From positions 1 to 50,150 of the forward strand of contig JAFWIE010000142.1 of assembly GCA_017533825.1 (NCBI GenBank): a DNA stretch of 50,150 bases, given 5' to 3'. The translations under genes were made by a program, and so were the position numbers. Positions within the stretch are counted from its first letter, which is position 1. The number at the start of each line of letters is the position of its first letter. This stretch comes from Atopobiaceae bacterium (GTDB lineage: Bacteria; Actinomycetota; Coriobacteriia; Coriobacteriales; Atopobiaceae). Below are positions 8,161 to 15,428 of this stretch, piece after piece. The notes under the pieces are model-generated. The model had not been told where the DNA came from and did not search any database. It worked only from the letters and a program-made list of their open reading frames with translations.

Positions 8161-8167
8161 CACTTTT

Positions 8168-8632
8168 CTATGAGTTGTCTTTACTCCTGTTCCTGCAATA
8201 GATGCATCCGTGTCCGGCCACGAGGTTGTTCGGATGCGCGTTCCACTCGTGGCCGCATCTCCTGCATCTGACCATAACCTTATTGCGGTACCCATTGAAG
8301 TCGCCGATGACCTCTATGTCTGGGTTGACTCCCGCGACCTTCTCGGCGAACTGCTCGGTCGTGATGCGGGCCTTCCTTCTCGCAGCGAGGACGTTCATCT
8401 TCCCGCACTCGGGACATCCACGACCACCCGCAGTTCTTGCCGCGACGCTGCAACTGTACTCATGACCGCACTTTGCACACTTCCAGTGCGCGACGAACGC
8501 CGATCCCCTCGACAGGTCGAATGGGGTCATGTCCCCGTTCCCGTTCTGGCTCCATTCGGCAGCAATGTCGGGTCTCGCCTCCGCCAGCGAGTTTCCCTTC
8601 TTCGGCTTGTGCGGCACCACTCTCTGCTTCAT
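8168..8632 (-). CDS. small double zinc-ribbon protein, companion of the nuclease
   Basis: A 154-aa protein with one canonical DUF4379-like repeat (RPDIAAEWSQNGNGDMTPFD ... HWKCAKCGHEYS ... GCPEC) and a second diverged treble clef (VMVRCRRCGHEWNAHPNNL ... HGCIYC). The linker is basic (LAARRKARITTEQF). It lies upstream of, and in the same direction as, the 826-aa nuclease gene, separated by about 140 bp of structured sequence. The shared repeat family suggests common origin and DNA binding. It has no visible nuclease residues. It may be a regulator or specificity partner of the nuclease, or a relic split from a longer protein. Confidence 0.65.
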   Translation of the reverse strand: MKQRVVPHKPKKGNSLAEARPDIAAEWSQNGNGDMTPFDLSRGSAFVAHWKCAKCGHEYSCSVAARTAGGRGCPECGKMNVLAARRKARITTEQFAEKVAGVNPDIEVIGDFNGYRNKVMVRCRRCGHEWNAHPNNLVAGHGCIYCRNRSKDNS

Positions 8633-8657
8633 CCGACTCTCCTTGACTATATGCGTT

Positions 8658-8694
8658 ACTTGCGCGAAGGCGTCGTCTTACGCCCTCCGCAAGT
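8658..8694. other. interrupted inverted repeat at the cassette transcription start
   Basis: Arms ACTTGCG (8658-8664) and CGCAAGT (8688-8694) enclose inner arms GGCGT (8669-8673) and ACGCC (8680-8684). The outer arm lies just downstream of the reverse-strand -10 box, about where transcription should begin. It could be an operator or a 5'-leader hairpin. The half-site ACTTGC also occurs in the palindrome ACTTGCAAGT over the -35 box at 9552-9561. Confidence 0.4.
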
Positions 8695-8695
8695 G

Positions 8696-8724
8696 ATTAT
8701 ACACGAACTCAAACATGTTTGCAA
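8696..8724 (-). promoter_or_regulatory. promoter of the reverse-strand zinc-ribbon/nuclease cassette
   Basis: On the reverse strand TTGCAA (complement of 8719-8724) and TATAAT (complement of 8696-8701) are separated by exactly 17 bp. This is a near-consensus sigma-70/sigA-type promoter about 65 bp upstream of the 154-aa gene. It lets the cassette be transcribed independently of the late operon. Confidence 0.7.
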
Positions 8725-8798
8725 ATGGGTGTATGTAGAATATGTGATGTAATGCGCGATGATGATTCCATCCTCCCACACGTCATGCCTTCACAATA

Positions 8799-8807
8799 TG
8801 CTATACT
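8799..8807 (+). promoter_or_regulatory. extended -10 element before phosphoesterase gene
   Basis: TGC-TATACT forms an extended -10 box 27 bp upstream of the ATG at 8834. No recognisable -35 lies 17 bp upstream, which extended -10 promoters tolerate. CTATAC is repeated at 8810-8815. Confidence 0.45.
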
Positions 8808-8833
8808 AGCTATACGCAAGCAATGGAGGCATT

Positions 8834-9529
8834 ATGGTATATCTCACAGGTGACATACACGGTCCGCTGTCAGTAGCCAAGTTCTCGTCACGCGCATGGC
8901 CCGAGGGCAAGGAGCTCACCAGGGACGACTACGTGATAATCCTTGGCGACTTCGGTCTCGTGTGGGACGACTCCATGGAATGCAGGTATTGGCTCAAGTG
9001 GCTCGAGTCGAAGCCGTGGACCACGCTGTTCATAGACGGCAACCACGAGAACCATGCGATGCTCGCCACGTATCCCGAGAGGGAGTGGCACGGCGGCATG
9101 GTGCACGAGATACGCCCTCACGTCCTGCACCTCATGCGTGGCTACGTGTTCGACATCGACGGCAAGGCGTTCCTCGCCATGGGCGGCGCATACTCGCACG
9201 ACATCGAGTATCGCACCGAGGGCGTGTCGTGGTGGCCCGAGGAGGTTCCCAGCGACGAGGAGAGGCTCCGATGCGAGGACTCCCTGTCCGAGCACGGATG
9301 GAGCGTCGACTACGTCCTCACCCACGACGCGATGGCGTCAGCCACCACGTCCCTCGCGTGCATGGGCCGCAGGATCGCGAAGATGGACGAGTACGAGGAG
9401 TGGCTCGACACGATCGCCGCCAACCTCGAGTACAAGAGGTGGTACTGCGGACACTGGCACATGGACGTGAACCGCGAGAGGCTCGGTCTAAGGGTGCTCT
9501 ATCACGACATAATCCGTGCTGGCGAATAG
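8834..9529 (+). CDS. calcineurin-like metallophosphoesterase
   Basis: A 231-aa protein with the full metallophosphoesterase motif set in order: GDIHG (6-10), GDFG (38-41), GNHENH (about 70), THD (about 165) and GHWHMD (about 210). These coordinate two metal ions for phosphoester hydrolysis. Length matches single-domain phage phosphoesterases, whose substrates are mostly unknown and could be nucleic-acid ends, cyclic nucleotides or protein phosphates. It has its own extended -10 box and a GGAGG ribosome binding site. It sits between the reversed nuclease cassette and portal, an unusual place for an enzyme, so it may be an accessory gene carried with the insertion. Confidence 0.85.
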   Translation: MVYLTGDIHGPLSVAKFSSRAWPEGKELTRDDYVIILGDFGLVWDDSMECRYWLKWLESKPWTTLFIDGNHENHAMLATYPEREWHGGMVHEIRPHVLHLMRGYVFDIDGKAFLAMGGAYSHDIEYRTEGVSWWPEEVPSDEERLRCEDSLSEHGWSVDYVLTHDAMASATTSLACMGRRIAKMDEYEEWLDTIAANLEYKRWYCGHWHMDVNRERLGLRVLYHDIIRAGE

Positions 9530-9553
9530 GATATACGGTAAAAATTATACCAC

Positions 9554-9604
9554 TTGCAAGTGATGCGAATTTGTGCTATAGTGTCAAGCGTGGCACAGTT
9601 GTCT
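9554..9604 (+). promoter_or_regulatory. head-operon promoter with conserved transcript start
   Basis: TTGCAA (9554-9559), 17 bp, then TGC-TATAGT (9574-9582): a strong extended -10 promoter just upstream of portal. The sequence from the expected start, GTGGCACAGTTGTC (9590-9603), recurs as GTGGGACAGTTGTC after the matching promoter at 37382. The -35 box lies in the palindrome ACTTGCAAGT. Confidence 0.72.
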
Positions 9605-9620
9605 AGATTTTAGGAGCCAC

Positions 9621-10904
9621 ATGGGACTACTTGAGAAGATGGTGGCCCCGGTTCAGAGTCTCTTCGCATCACCGACAGAAAAGCAGGTGTCGAGCTATCG
9701 CACGCTCACCGAGTACGCCCCGGCGTTCAGCGCATGGGACAGCAGGCTCTACGAGCAGATGCAGATACGTTCCATCGTCGAGTGCATATCGACATGGTGC
9801 TCGAAGCTAAAGCCGGAGTTCGTCACGCCAGACGAGTCCAACGGCGCGTTGCCGAGGATGCAAAGGCTTGTCAAGGCGTGGCCCAACGACATGCAGTCAT
9901 GGCCCGACTTCATAAGGCTGGTCATAGGAAGGCTGCTCGTCTACACGACCACGTACATCGTGCCAGGCTATGACGAGAACCGGAACGTCGTTGCGTTGTA
10001 CTCGCTGAACCCGAGCTATGCCGAGGTCGTCGAGTACCAAGGCGAGCCGTGGATGCGGTTCACGCTCAAGACCGGCGAGAGGCAGGCGTTCCCGTTCTAC
10101 GACGTCGGCATACTCACGAGGTTCCAGCTCGACAGCGACATATTCGGCGGCGGCAACACGCCGCTCACGCCGACGCTGAGGCTCATGGACGCGCAGAGGC
10201 AGGCCGAGGAGATAGCGCTCAAGACGGGTGCCGACATACGGTTCATCGGCAAGCTGTCCGGCATGGTCCACGAGAAGGACATGAACGCCAAGCGCGACAG
10301 GTTCGCGAAGCAGAACCTCTCGCCGTCCGGCAACCCGACCGGGCTCATGGTCTACGACCAGACGTTCGAGGACATAACGCAGATAAAGGACCCGAACAGG
10401 TACACCATCAGCACCGACGAGATGGCACGCATCGACAAGGCGCTGTTCGAGTACTTCACCATCAACGAGAAGATACTCAACGGGTCGTACAACGACCAAG
10501 AGGGCTCGGCCTTCTACGAGTCGTGCATAGAGCCGAAGGGCATACAGCTCGGCAACGTCATCACGAGGATGTGCCTCACGCCGACGCAGGTGCGCAAGGG
10601 CAACTACATCATGTTCTCAGCGTCGTACCTTGAGTACGCAAGCCCAGACTCAAAGCTCAAGGTGAGCAAGGAGCTTGGCGGAGCGGGAATGATAAGCGTA
10701 AACGACGTTCGCGACATATTCCAGATGCCGCACATCCCAGGTGGGAACGTGCGCATGATCCGCGGCGAGTACTACATGGTCGATGACAACAACGAGGTCA
10801 TTGCCGAGTCAGGCGGTCGTGCGAACGGCACGACGGACCATGCGAGCGTCACATACCAAGACACTGATGACCTCGATGATTTGGACGAGCCGGAGGAAGA
10901 GTGA
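9621..10904 (+). CDS. portal protein (HK97 family)
   Basis: A 427-aa portal, the dodecameric ring at one capsid vertex through which DNA enters and leaves and to which the tail connector binds. Length and pattern match HK97-type portals: an N-terminal clip/wing region with RSIVECISTWCSKLKP, mid-protein IGRLLVYTTTYIVPGYDEN, the helix-rich stem including GGGNTPLTPTLRLMDAQRQA, and the late FTINEKILNGSYNDQEGSAF. The acidic tail (DLDDLDEPEEE) is common. The order terL, portal, protease, capsid is kept apart from the inserted reverse-strand cassette. Start ATG 9621 follows TTTTAGGAGCCAC, and the stop overlaps a small gene by GTGA. Confidence 0.9.
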   Translation: MGLLEKMVAPVQSLFASPTEKQVSSYRTLTEYAPAFSAWDSRLYEQMQIRSIVECISTWCSKLKPEFVTPDESNGALPRMQRLVKAWPNDMQSWPDFIRLVIGRLLVYTTTYIVPGYDENRNVVALYSLNPSYAEVVEYQGEPWMRFTLKTGERQAFPFYDVGILTRFQLDSDIFGGGNTPLTPTLRLMDAQRQAEEIALKTGADIRFIGKLSGMVHEKDMNAKRDRFAKQNLSPSGNPTGLMVYDQTFEDITQIKDPNRYTISTDEMARIDKALFEYFTINEKILNGSYNDQEGSAFYESCIEPKGIQLGNVITRMCLTPTQVRKGNYIMFSASYLEYASPDSKLKVSKELGGAGMISVNDVRDIFQMPHIPGGNVRMIRGEYYMVDDNNEVIAESGGRANGTTDHASVTYQDTDDLDDLDEPEEE

Positions 10905-11068
10905 CCGTACAGGAGATAGCGGACCTCGCTTCGCGAACAGACACACGCATAGCCGACGAGATGCTCCGTGCATGCGCCATTTGGAGCTACGAGTCGGGGA
11001 TACCGATAAGCGTTCCCAAGGAACGCATAGCACGCGCAGAGACGCGCAGGATAGAGCAGGCACAGTAG
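10901..11068 (+). CDS. small protein between portal and protease (hypothetical)
   Basis: A 55-aa reading frame whose GTG start overlaps the portal stop (GTGA, 10901-10904), with GAGGAAGA just upstream. It reads MTVQEIADLASRTDTRIAD and continues as an Arg/Glu-rich helix ending RIEQAQ. The first part resembles a short helix-turn-helix. Its stop lies at the base of an intrinsic terminator. Short genes at this place are frequent in HK97-type phages and may be scaffold- or protease-related. The function is unknown. Confidence 0.55.
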   Translation: MTVQEIADLASRTDTRIADEMLRACAIWSYESGIPISVPKERIARAETRRIEQAQ

Positions 11069-11091
11069 CCGTCCGAGAGGGCGGCTTTTTT
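11067..11091 (+). terminator. intrinsic terminator inside head operon
   Basis: AGCCGTCC-GAGA-GGGCGGCT forms an 8-bp stem with one G-T pair and a GNRA-type loop, followed by six T (11086-11091). It stands between the small portal-linked gene and the protease and would reduce or condition transcription of the downstream head genes. Confidence 0.8.
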
Positions 11092-11110
11092 CATGCAGAA
11101 GGAGGTCGAG

Positions 11111-11830
11111 ATGCCTTACAAACCGGCAGAGCGGTCCTATAGAAGCTTCGCGGCTTCCAACTTCAAGCCAGTCGAGCGCATCGCGCAGACTGACGAGGAC
11201 GGCAACGAGGTAGCGAGCGAACCAAGCTACAAGGTGCGCGGCTACGCGAGCACGTTCAACGACGAGTACGAGCTGTACCCAAGGATGGGTGACTACCCGG
11301 CAGAGTACGAACAGATTGACCGACATGCGTTCGACGGCGTGAACACGCGCGACACCATTTTGCAATTCGATCATCAAGGTGCAGTGCTGGCTCGCACGCG
11401 CAACGGCTCACTGCAAGTCGGGACGGACGATCACGGCCTTTGGGTAGAGGCAGACCTCAGCGGTTGTCAGCAGGCACGTGACCTGTACGAGTCCATTCAA
11501 AACGGCCTCATCGACGAGATGTCGTTCGGGTTCATCATCGCGAACGACGATGACGGTCTCGGATGCACATGCACACGAGACGAAAACGGTGACTACCACA
11601 CGACCATAACGAGGGTGTATCGCCTCGTAGACGTGAGCGCGGTTTCAGTGCCCGCGAATCCGAGCACTGACATCCATATCAGGTCCGCCATCACGTCCGT
11701 AATCGAGGCTGACCGCAAGGCCGCAGAGGAAGAGCGTGCGGCAGCAGAGCGTGCGGACACTCTTGCCAAGGAACAGGCACGCGCAAGGCGCATGCGCCGC
11801 GCAAGGGCGCTCGCCCTCAGGTCCATCTAG
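11111..11830 (+). CDS. HK97-type prohead protease (S78)
   Basis: A 239-aa serine protease that cleaves scaffold/capsid N-termini during head maturation. Visible S78 features are VRGYASTFND, the His motif ILQFDHQ (His88), the Ser motif DEMSFGF (Ser138), and RLVDVSAVSVPANPSTD. The C-terminal region after about residue 195 is a highly charged Ala/Glu/Arg helix (EEERAAAERADTLAKEQA) that may act as a delta/scaffold-like part. ATG 11111 is chosen because AAGGAGG precedes it; an earlier in-frame ATG at 11093 overlaps the terminator tail. It is immediately followed by the major capsid gene. Confidence 0.88.
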   Translation: MPYKPAERSYRSFAASNFKPVERIAQTDEDGNEVASEPSYKVRGYASTFNDEYELYPRMGDYPAEYEQIDRHAFDGVNTRDTILQFDHQGAVLARTRNGSLQVGTDDHGLWVEADLSGCQQARDLYESIQNGLIDEMSFGFIIANDDDGLGCTCTRDENGDYHTTITRVYRLVDVSAVSVPANPSTDIHIRSAITSVIEADRKAAEEERAAAERADTLAKEQARARRMRRARALALRSI

Positions 11831-11979
11831 GTTTACCGCCCGAGAGGGCTAAGCATAAATACTCACGTCTCCTTGCTGACGGAGCGATCAGGGGAGCGGC
11901 GGCGGAGTGACTGCCGACGTGGGCGCGGCGGAGTGACCGCGAGATTCATCCCATTACCGTGAAGACAAGGAGGAAGGCT

Positions 11980-13422
11980 ATGTCTTTCAAGCCTTTCACT
12001 GCTGCGGAGTACCGCAGCCTGGACTACGACGCGTTCGTGGCCCGCAAGCAGGAGGTCATGAACCTCCTGAACGCAGAGGAGCTTCCCGAGGGAGTCACCG
12101 ACGAGATGCTCTACGCCGAGGCTGACCTCATCGAGGCCGACGCGCAGCGCCGCTCCCGTGCGAACAAGCTCTTCAACTCCAAGGTCGAGGCCGTCGCGAA
12201 CGGTGCTGGCAATGTAATCGCCACCACCGAGGCAACCGAGGAGACCGAGACCCGCACGATGCCGAAGCCGGAGCCGACCTTCGAGGTCCGCGCACGCGAG
12301 GCCGGTGAGCACTACACCGACTCCAAGGAGTACCGCACCGCTCTGTCCATCGCCATCCGCAACTCCCAGCGCCTCCCCGAGGACATCCAGCGCAAGGTGA
12401 TGCAGGAACGTGCCACCCAGGCAACCGACATCTCCGGCACCCCGACCTACATGGACACGTTCTCCAACACCGACACGACCCTCGTGGCCGTGCCGTACAG
12501 CGTGAGCCAGCAGGTCCTCCGCGAGCTCAAGCAGAAGGCCACCCTCTACAACCGAATCAACTACGCCCATGAGAAGGGCGGCATGATCCAGCGCGAGGCC
12601 GACCTCCACCTCGAGTTCACGTGGCTGGGCAACAACGACAAGATCGTCTCCACCTATCAGGGCGACGAGGACCCGACGAGCTTCGCATGGGGCTGGAACG
12701 TCCTCGAGTGCCGCCACAGCCGCTCCTTCCTCTCCGAGGCCCTCATGGCCGACGAGTTCAAGACGCTGCTCGGCGAGGAGCTCGCAGATGGCTACGCCAA
12801 GGCTCTTGACCAGGTCATCGTTCGCGGCACCGGCAACATGCAGCCTCTCGGCATCCTGACCGACCCGCGCCTCGTCGGCACGGACGGCAAGGGCAAGGGT
12901 ACCACCGGCATCGACGGCACCTTCACGCCGGGTGCTGGCGGCGGCACCGCACTGTTCATTCAGGTCTCCGAGGACCAGGTCAACGACTGGAAGTTCTGGT
13001 GCTCGTTCCTGTATGACGACAACTTCAACGACATGTACGCCGACTCCGGTGAGCTCATCATCGCCCGCAACACGTGGGGCTCCCACATCGCGGTGCTCAG
13101 CGACGACAACAACAACCCCATCGGCATCACCGACCCGCTGCATCAGGAGACGGGTCGCTCCCTGCGCGAGGCTGGCCCAGTCAACCTCGTCAACGGCGCG
13201 ATTCTCCCGTCCTACGCTCAGGCGAACGTCGGTGACGTGTTCGGCATCTATGGCAACCTCAAGAACTACACCATGAACGTCCAGCCCGGATGGCCCATGA
13301 GCGTGGTCACTTGGGACGACCACGAGAACAACGCCCACAAGACCAAGCTCTCAGTCGCCATGGACGGTCGCCCGACCGACAAGTGGGGCTGGGTGTTCCT
13401 CGTGAAGGGTCCTAACGCCTAA
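11980..13422 (+). CDS. major capsid protein (HK97 fold)
   Basis: A 480-aa major head protein. The first roughly 110 residues are charged and helical (delta-domain-like, EADAQRRSRANKLFNSK), as expected when the protease removes an N-terminal scaffold. The mature part begins near RTALSIAIRNSQRLPEDI. Typical HK97-family features include TLVAVPYSVSQQVLRELKQK, the E-loop-like FTWLGNNDKIVSTYQGDEDP, a P-domain with DQVIVRGTGNMQPLGILTDP, and the end region FGIYGNLKNYTMNVQPGWPM. Codon use is strongly biased to C-ending codons compared with neighbours, as for a highly expressed gene. AAGGAGGAAGG precedes ATG 11980. The 11831-11979 gap contains GCCC-GAGA-GGGC and two copies of GGCGGAGTGAC. Confidence 0.9.
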   Translation: MSFKPFTAAEYRSLDYDAFVARKQEVMNLLNAEELPEGVTDEMLYAEADLIEADAQRRSRANKLFNSKVEAVANGAGNVIATTEATEETETRTMPKPEPTFEVRAREAGEHYTDSKEYRTALSIAIRNSQRLPEDIQRKVMQERATQATDISGTPTYMDTFSNTDTTLVAVPYSVSQQVLRELKQKATLYNRINYAHEKGGMIQREADLHLEFTWLGNNDKIVSTYQGDEDPTSFAWGWNVLECRHSRSFLSEALMADEFKTLLGEELADGYAKALDQVIVRGTGNMQPLGILTDPRLVGTDGKGKGTTGIDGTFTPGAGGGTALFIQVSEDQVNDWKFWCSFLYDDNFNDMYADSGELIIARNTWGSHIAVLSDDNNNPIGITDPLHQETGRSLREAGPVNLVNGAILPSYAQANVGDVFGIYGNLKNYTMNVQPGWPMSVVTWDDHENNAHKTKLSVAMDGRPTDKWGWVFLVKGPNA

Positions 13423-13640
13423 TGTCTACAGTGAACAACGGTCGCACGAACGCGTCAGAGATGCGCGACATGGTAAGGAAGCTCGGCGGGACGCCGAAGG
13501 GACGCACGTCCGCAAGGCTGCTTGACGAGATAGAGCAGCTCGCTGGTTCTGGCGGCAGCGCGGACTCTGACGAGCTCGACGCAAGCGACTTCGACGACAT
13601 ATTCGGCGTGTCTCACGACACGGAGCCATCGTCAGACTAG
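13422..13640 (+). CDS. small acidic protein after capsid (hypothetical)
   Basis: A 72-aa protein starting one base within the capsid stop (TAATG). The N-terminal half is basic/helical (MRDMVRKLGGTPKGRTSARLLDEIEQL) and the C-terminal half is acidic and Ser-rich. It may be a head accessory or decoration protein. I do not recognise a family. Confidence 0.6.
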   Translation: MSTVNNGRTNASEMRDMVRKLGGTPKGRTSARLLDEIEQLAGSGGSADSDELDASDFDDIFGVSHDTEPSSD

Positions 13641-13642
13641 AC

Positions 13643-13903
13643 ATGGCCGACGTTCGCGTGACGAAAGCCTTCTATGACCTTGCGGAACGTGTCATCCGAA
13701 AGCCGGGTGACACGTTTTCCGTCTCAAGCGAAAGGCTTGACGAAATCGAGTCCAAGCTTCCCGGTTTCGTCGAGGTCATCGAGCCGAAGGCCGACTACAG
13801 CAAGTACACCAAGCCGCAGCTCATCGAGCTCATCGAGGAGCGCGGCCTCACGCTGCCCAAGAGACAGAACAAGGCGGACCTCATAGCCGTGTTGGAGGGA
13901 TAG
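13643..13903 (+). CDS. SAP/HeH-like small head protein
   Basis: An 86-aa protein. The N-terminal part (VTKAFYDLAERVIRKPGDTF) resembles the short beta-rich start of several phage head-associated proteins. The C-terminal part (YTKPQLIELIEERGLTLPKR then KADLIAVLEG) is a clear helix-extended-loop-helix/SAP-like motif, which usually binds DNA or protein. Found between capsid and connector genes, it may contact the DNA or the connector ring. The exact role is not known. Confidence 0.65.
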   Translation: MADVRVTKAFYDLAERVIRKPGDTFSVSSERLDEIESKLPGFVEVIEPKADYSKYTKPQLIELIEERGLTLPKRQNKADLIAVLEG

Positions 13904-13906
13904 CCC

Positions 13907-14302
13907 ATGTCACTGCTTGATGACGTGCGAGTTGCGCTCAGGGTCACGCACGAGATGACCGACGTCGAGATTCAGGGCTACATCGACATGGCGTTCGCCG
14001 ACATGTCGCGCGTCGGAATCAGGCAGTCGTTGCTCGACCCGGAGTCCCCGAACCCGATGGTGCGCCATGCCGTCGTGATGTTCTGCAAGGGCAGCTACGG
14101 GTTCGACAACAGCGAGGGCGAGCGCTTCCTCATGGCATACAACATGACCGTCACGGCCCTCATGAACAGCAAGTTCAACGAGTGTGCCGATGACGAGGAC
14201 ACCGAGTCAAGGCTTCCGAAGGATAAGACGAACGACGGCGACGGAGACGATACCGGCGGAGACGACGCGGGCGGAGACACCGGAGGCGGTGACACGCCAT
14301 GA
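13907..14302 (+). CDS. head-tail connector protein
   Basis: A 131-aa protein. The first about 95 residues are helical with the pattern of gp6/gp15-like connectors (LLDDVRVALRVTHEMTDVEI ... MVRHAVVMFCKGSYGFDNSE), which form the adaptor ring under the portal. The last 30 residues are a disordered Asp/Gly repeat (GDDTGGDDAGGDTGGGDTP). Stop and next start overlap (ATGA, 14299). Confidence 0.72.
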   Translation: MSLLDDVRVALRVTHEMTDVEIQGYIDMAFADMSRVGIRQSLLDPESPNPMVRHAVVMFCKGSYGFDNSEGERFLMAYNMTVTALMNSKFNECADDEDTESRLPKDKTNDGDGDDTGGDDAGGDTGGGDTP

Positions 14303-14649
14303 GCCGATGGAACGAGGTCGTGACCCTCATATCCCATAGCGAGCCATACCAAGACGATGACTTCATGTGGCACGAGGGCGAGCAGACCGAGCGCACCATC
14401 TTCTGTAGTCCCCGCATCGTCGGCACCATGACGATGGCCCAACTGCATTCGTCAGACGTCCGTATCACGAACGGAGAGACGATACCGGAAGTAGGTCTTC
14501 GCAAGATGGTCATGGTGCGCGTCAGAACGCTCGAGTACAACGACGAGCAGCAGGTCATATATCGCGGCGAGGAGATGGAAGTCATCGCGGTCACCGAGGT
14601 CGGCGAGAACTCGGACCTGCTCATGAGACGCAAGCTCGGGAACGACTGA
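14299..14649 (+). CDS. head closure / head-tail adaptor protein
   Basis: A 116-aa beta-rich protein (WNEVVTLISHSEPYQDDDF, VMVRVRTLEYNDEQQVIYRG, MEVIAVTEVGENSDLLMRRK) at the usual place for the stopper protein of the SPP1 gp16/HK97 gp7 type, which closes the filled head. It overlaps both neighbours by a few bases. Sequence recognition is moderate; position is the stronger argument. Confidence 0.68.
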   Translation: MSRWNEVVTLISHSEPYQDDDFMWHEGEQTERTIFCSPRIVGTMTMAQLHSSDVRITNGETIPEVGLRKMVMVRVRTLEYNDEQQVIYRGEEMEVIAVTEVGENSDLLMRRKLGND

Positions 14650-15089
14650 TGTCCAAGGTCAGCATCGACGCCGACGAGTTCGGGAGGACGTTGGAGGACA
14701 TCCTGTCGAACGTCGAAACCCGCGTCACCGGAGACCTACCGAAGGTGGTCAGGCGCGGCGTCATGAAGGGCGCGGCGGAGTGGCGCAGGCGTGCGAAGGA
14801 CAAGATCGGCGAGCACGACTACTGGAAGCACGGCAAGAAGTACACCACCGGCGCCTATGCGAAGTCAATCAGGAGCCACATGACCGCGAAGGACGGCAGG
14901 AGGCCGTCCGGCGAGGTCGGCTCGCCAAGCATGCCCGGACTCCCTCACCTCCTGGAGCTCGGCCACGCTAGGGCGAGCGGTGGAAAGGTCAACGGAATCG
15001 AGCACATAGCGCCGTCTGCGAAGGTGGCGTTCGACTACACGACGAGACTTGCCGAGGAGATGGTCGACAGTGCCCTCAGAGACGCCTAG
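14649..15089 (+). CDS. HK97 gp10-like tail completion protein
   Basis: A 146-aa protein matching the HK97-gp10 family in length and order: N-terminal IDADEFGRTLEDILSN, helix VVRRGVMKGAAEWRRRAKDK, TGAYAKSIRSHM, and the C-terminal LLELGHARASGG ... IAPSAKVAFDYTTRLAEEMV. The family joins head and tail. One base overlaps the preceding gene. Confidence 0.82.
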   Translation: MSKVSIDADEFGRTLEDILSNVETRVTGDLPKVVRRGVMKGAAEWRRRAKDKIGEHDYWKHGKKYTTGAYAKSIRSHMTAKDGRRPSGEVGSPSMPGLPHLLELGHARASGGKVNGIEHIAPSAKVAFDYTTRLAEEMVDSALRDA

Positions 15090-15426
15090 ACAGGTCGTCG
15101 GCAAGGTCCTGTCGGAGGTGGGCGTTCCCGTCACGTGGGACGCATGGCCGACGGGAAAGGCACCTCCGCTGCCGTGGATAGCGTTCAGCTACATGCGCGG
15201 CGGCGAGGTCTACGCCGACAACGAGAACTACGCGGAGCTCTGCAAGTTCAAGGTAGGGCTCTACTACAAGGAATACGACCCAGAGCTAGAGACCGCGTTC
15301 AAGTCGACTCTGGCAAGGCTGGGCACGTATCGGCGATACGACGACGTGTATCTCAGCTCAGAGCACTGCTACCTCGCCGACTACGAAATCATATATCAGC
15401 CAAATAGAGAGAAAGGCAGGCCATAG
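15070..15426 (+). CDS. tail terminator protein
   Basis: A 118-aa protein at the tail-terminator position, between tail completion and major tail protein. It contains VTWDAWPTGKAPPLPWIAFS, GGEVYADNENYAELCKFKVG and DVYLSSEHCYLADYEIIY, the pattern of siphophage tail terminators that form the hexamer capping the tail tube. The GTG at 15070 lies about 10 bp after GAGGAG inside the previous gene; an upstream TTG is less convincing. Confidence 0.7.
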   Translation: MPSETPRQVVGKVLSEVGVPVTWDAWPTGKAPPLPWIAFSYMRGGEVYADNENYAELCKFKVGLYYKEYDPELETAFKSTLARLGTYRRYDDVYLSSEHCYLADYEIIYQPNREKGRP

Positions 15427-15428
15427 CC

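Noticed and set aside
11863..13338. 491-codon reverse frame over the capsid gene
   Set aside because: It is the shadow of the strongly biased capsid codons, with no ribosome binding site and no recognisable domain.
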